Positions 6,567-7,698 of a stretch of 7,698 nucleotides of DNA are shown here, in pieces. Position numbers and translations under genes: made by a program. The notes below the pieces were generated by a model. It searched no databases. It saw nothing but the letters and a program-made list of their open reading frames with translations, and was not told the DNA's origin. Numbering within the stretch: position 1 is the first letter of the stretch; each line of letters starts with the position of its first letter. Origin of the DNA: Clostridia bacterium. GTDB taxonomy: Bacteria > Bacillota > Clostridia > UBA1381. The stretch covers positions 1-7,698 of the forward strand of contig CAADSR010000304.1 in assembly GCA_900751685.1 (NCBI GenBank). Reading direction: 5' to 3'.

Positions 6567-7698
6567 ATGAAACGATTGTTTCCTTTTTTAAGGCCTTACA
6601 AACTACAATTGATTGTAGGCCCTTTCTTTAAGTTGTCTGAAGCCGTATTAGAACTGCTGATCCCAACCCTTATGGCGCTGCTGATCGATAGGGGAGTCAA
6701 CGGGGGCGACCAGGATTACATCATTAAAATGGGGGTCCTAATGCTTGTGATTGCCACTTGCGGCGTGGTGTTTGCTTATATCTGCCAATATTCCGCTTCC
6801 ATTGCTTCCCAGGGGTTTGGAACAGATCTGCGCAACGCACTATTTAAAAAGATCGGGACATTCTCCTTTGCCGATCTGGATCGGTTTGGGACACCGTCTT
6901 TGATCAACCGGATCACAGGGGATATCAACCAATTGCAAGGCGCAGTGGCGATGCTGATCCGCCTGGTCATCCGGGCGCCTTTTTTATGTATCGGCGGGCT
7001 TGTTATGGCAATGATGATTGATCTTAAATTGTCTATTATATTTATGCTTGTCATCCCATTGTTTATCGTGATCTTATTTTTAGTCATGTTCAAGGCCGTA
7101 CCCCTTTACGGGCTTGTCCAGAAAAAGCTGGATCACCTGACCATGGTCCTGCGTGAAAACCTTTCGGGCATCCGCGTGATCCGCGCGTTTGCAGGGACGC
7201 CGAAAGAAAGAAAACGGTTTTCTGGTGCCAATGCAGATTACGCTGCAACGGCTATCCGTGTGGGAAAAATTGCAGCCCTGACAAATCCGGCAACAACGAT
7301 CATTATGAACCTGGCTATCATTGCTGTGATCTGGTTCGGAGGGTTCCGTGTCCAATCCGGAAACATGACCCAGGGGGAGATTATTTCGTTTATTAACTAC
7401 ATCACCCAGATCCTTAATGCAATGATCATCGTTGCAAACCTTGTAGTTTTATATACAAAGGCATATGCTTCTGCAAAGCGTGTGGAAGAAGTGCTTGCGG
7501 TCACCCCCTCTATTGAGGATGGCGCACGCGCTTCTGTCCCTTCCAAAGAAGCTGCGGTTACCTTCCGGAATGTTTCCCTGACCTATCCCGGTGCCAGCGC
7601 TCCTTCTTTGGAGGATATTGACCTTTCCATTCCAAAAGGGGCAACGGTCGGTATTATCGGCGGGACAGGCTCAGGAAAAACCTCACTGATCAGCTTGA
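6567..7698 (+). CDS. ABC exporter half-transporter (membrane domain fused to ATPase), 3' truncated by window
   Basis: The frame is open from the ATG at 6567 to the window end: 377 codons of a protein type that is usually about 575-600 residues. The N-terminal part is a type I ABC exporter membrane domain with about six hydrophobic segments (roughly residues 14-38, 54-75, 131-150, 153-176, 240-262, 268-292). It carries the family-typical RENLSGIRVIRAFAG segment near 195-210. The ATPase domain begins near residue 330, with an A-loop Tyr340 in LTYPGA and a complete Walker A, GGTGSGKT (365-372). The signature motif, Walker B and H-loop lie beyond the edge. It belongs with multidrug or lipid exporters of the LmrA/MsbA/BmrC type and would sit in the cytoplasmic membrane as a dimer. 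In Firmicutes such genes often occur as adjacent pairs, so a partner may lie just downstream. The substrate is unknown. It is transcribed divergently from the lyase gene. Confidence 0.93.
   Translation, partial: MKRLFPFLRPYKLQLIVGPFFKLSEAVLELLIPTLMALLIDRGVNGGDQDYIIKMGVLMLVIATCGVVFAYICQYSASIASQGFGTDLRNALFKKIGTFSFADLDRFGTPSLINRITGDINQLQGAVAMLIRLVIRAPFLCIGGLVMAMMIDLKLSIIFMLVIPLFIVILFLVMFKAVPLYGLVQKKLDHLTMVLRENLSGIRVIRAFAGTPKERKRFSGANADYAATAIRVGKIAALTNPATTIIMNLAIIAVIWFGGFRVQSGNMTQGEIISFINYITQILNAMIIVANLVVLYTKAYASAKRVEEVLAVTPSIEDGARASVPSKEAAVTFRNVSLTYPGASAPSLEDIDLSIPKGATVGIIGGTGSGKTSLISL

Noticed and set aside
6776..7355. Two minus-strand open frames opposite the ABC gene
   Set aside because: They are antisense to a clear transporter reading frame and show no recognisable features of their own.

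Overview
The window looks like chromosomal DNA of a low-to-moderate-GC Gram-positive bacterium, most likely a clostridial Firmicute from a gut or plant-polysaccharide niche. The evidence is strong AGGAGG-type ribosome binding sites, sigma-A-like promoters with TGn extended -10 elements, a pyruvate phosphate dikinase that lines up almost residue for residue with the Clostridium symbiosum enzyme, and a secreted pectin lyase held to the wall by S-layer homology (SLH) domains. A species cannot be named from the sequence. Monoglobus pectinilyticus is a known example of a gut Firmicute that uses SLH-anchored pectinases, but that is only an analogy.

Layout from left to right. Positions 1-8 hold the first codons of a minus-strand gene that leaves the window, with its own promoter (36-64) and ribosome binding site. 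A rho-independent terminator (85-120) ends ppdK. ppdK (130-2757, minus) encodes pyruvate phosphate dikinase and has its own promoter at 2831-2858. A Nudix hydrolase gene (2948-3406, minus) follows. Just upstream of it a strong terminator hairpin (3417-3448) ends the large gene 3463-6180 (minus), which encodes a family PL11 rhamnogalacturonan lyase with a signal peptide and three C-terminal SLH domains. A non-coding region of about 390 bp (6181-6566) separates this gene from a divergent plus-strand gene, 6567-7698, the first two thirds of an ABC exporter half-transporter. That gene is cut by the window edge just after its Walker A motif.

Functionally, the lyase would cut the rhamnogalacturonan-I backbone of pectin at the cell surface. 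PPDK interconverts pyruvate and PEP in central carbon metabolism. The Nudix enzyme probably hydrolyses a nucleoside-diphosphate derivative, and the ABC protein probably exports a drug or lipid. Apart from the minus-strand order lyase, Nudix, ppdK, nothing ties these genes into one pathway. I see no RNA genes, insertion sequences, CRISPR arrays, phage genes or obviously new system. The most interesting material is non-coding: a terminator directly abutting the Nudix ribosome binding site, overlapping hairpins upstream of the ABC gene, and operator-like repeats at two promoters.
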